From Anaerolineae bacterium (GTDB lineage Bacteria; Chloroflexota; Anaerolineae; Anaerolineales; E44-bin32): 5,908 nucleotides of DNA. The stretch spans positions 1-5,908 of the forward strand of contig DAOVIK010000121.1 of NCBI GenBank assembly GCA_030673735.1, in the 5' to 3' direction. A program made the translations under genes and the position numbers. Below, in pieces: positions 5,583 through 5,908 of the stretch. Below the pieces are notes generated by a model. That model saw only the letters and a list, made by a program, of their open reading frames with translations, made no database searches and had not been told where the DNA came from. Position 1 is the stretch's first letter; every line of letters starts with the position of its first letter.

Positions 5583-5908
5583 TCAAGCCAAGCGACGTTT
5601 GTCACCCTCGCGGATCGTCACCCCAACTTCGTCCAAATGCTCCATCAAGGCCAGAGCATACTTGCGCGAGGTGTTGAACATATCGCGCACCTCCGCAACC
5701 GTCAGGGTACCTTTGCTCTGCAGCTCTTTCTTTATGCCGTTCACCATCTGCTGATAAACTCCCCTCTCAAACACAACTCCGCCTGATAGCTTGATCAGCC
5801 ACCCGGTATTCAGCAGATACGCTGCTATTTCCTCCCCCACAGCTTCAAAGGTCTGCTTTTCCGACGGTGGAGCATGCTGCGCAGCCTCAAAGCGCTTCTT
5901 CAATTCCT
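5583..5908 (-). CDS. selB: Selenocysteine-specific elongation factor SelB, C-terminal part (start beyond the right edge)
   Basis: The last 107 residues before a TGA stop are visible. They correspond to the C-terminal winged-helix repeats of SelB. These domains bind the SECIS hairpin of selenoprotein mRNAs, while the missing N-terminal GTPase domains bind GTP and Sec-tRNA(Sec). The stretch LKKRFEAAQHAPPS (visible residues 2-15) resembles the start of a SelB winged helix. MFNTSRKYALALMEHLD followed by GVTIREGDKRRL, at the very end, is the characteristic final winged helix with its conserved RKY. Residues about 48-60 (VYQQMVNGIKKEL) form an amphipathic helix between the two. A TTG at 5903 is in frame, but the reading frame stays open to the edge and the family is about 600 residues, so this is a fragment and not a small gene. 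Other Sec genes (selA, selD, selC) are not in the window. Confidence 0.9.
   Translation of the reverse strand, partial: ELKKRFEAAQHAPPSEKQTFEAVGEEIAAYLLNTGWLIKLSGGVVFERGVYQQMVNGIKKELQSKGTLTVAEVRDMFNTSRKYALALMEHLDEVGVTIREGDKRRLA

Noticed and set aside
5531..5585. Open frame of 17 codons after the selB TGA, ending at TAG, which might mean UGA read-through in selB itself.
   Set aside because: The visible protein already ends at the usual SelB C-terminus (GDKRRL plus one residue), and no SECIS-like hairpin follows the TGA. A run of 17 open codons is expected often by chance.

Overview
The window is bacterial chromosomal DNA of intermediate GC. It holds four complete genes or near-complete genes and two that run off the edges. 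From left to right these are: a glycerophosphodiester phosphodiesterase (minus, C-terminal part beyond base 1), a winged-helix AAA+ ATPase of unassigned function (minus), a family 2 glycosyltransferase of the dolichol-phosphate-mannose-synthase-like type (plus), recJ (minus), fmt (plus) and the C-terminal end of selB (minus, start beyond base 5908). No mobile element, CRISPR array, rRNA or tRNA is visible.

The lineage cannot be fixed from one window. The AAA+ protein type, the look of the Fmt and SelB sequences, and two apparently leaderless plus-strand genes suggest a Chloroflexota-like or Acidobacteriota-like bacterium, as a weak inference. SelB shows that the lineage decodes UGA as selenocysteine. 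Fmt shows ordinary bacterial N-formylmethionine initiation.

The layout is a set of divergent and convergent pairs. The ATPase and glycosyltransferase diverge from a 191-bp spacer (1691-1881). There, two good sigma-70-type promoters stand back to back, with -35 boxes 7 bp apart, each overlapping one copy of the heptamer GATCACA. The ATPase stop and the phosphodiesterase start are separated by only 2 nt, so these two form a translationally coupled operon. The glycosyltransferase and recJ converge across 78 bp (2569-2646) in which I see no convincing terminator. recJ and fmt diverge from a 179-bp spacer (4330-4508) that contains a promoter for each gene and several short inverted repeats. fmt and selB converge across 144 bp (5439-5582) with no gene, tRNA or strong terminator.

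The most unusual signal is in initiation. For both plus-strand genes the predicted -10 box ends exactly six bases before the ATG, so the expected +1 is the A of the start codon, and neither has a Shine-Dalgarno sequence. By contrast, the minus-strand ATPase and recJ have leaders of about 70-115 nt with GGAG-type ribosome binding sites, and recJ starts at GTG. The genes are mostly conserved housekeeping functions (DNA repair, translation initiation, selenocysteine insertion, lipid or polyprenol glycosylation). The poorly understood element is the AAA+ ATPase, with its long insertion between Walker A and Walker B and its coupling to a phosphodiesterase.
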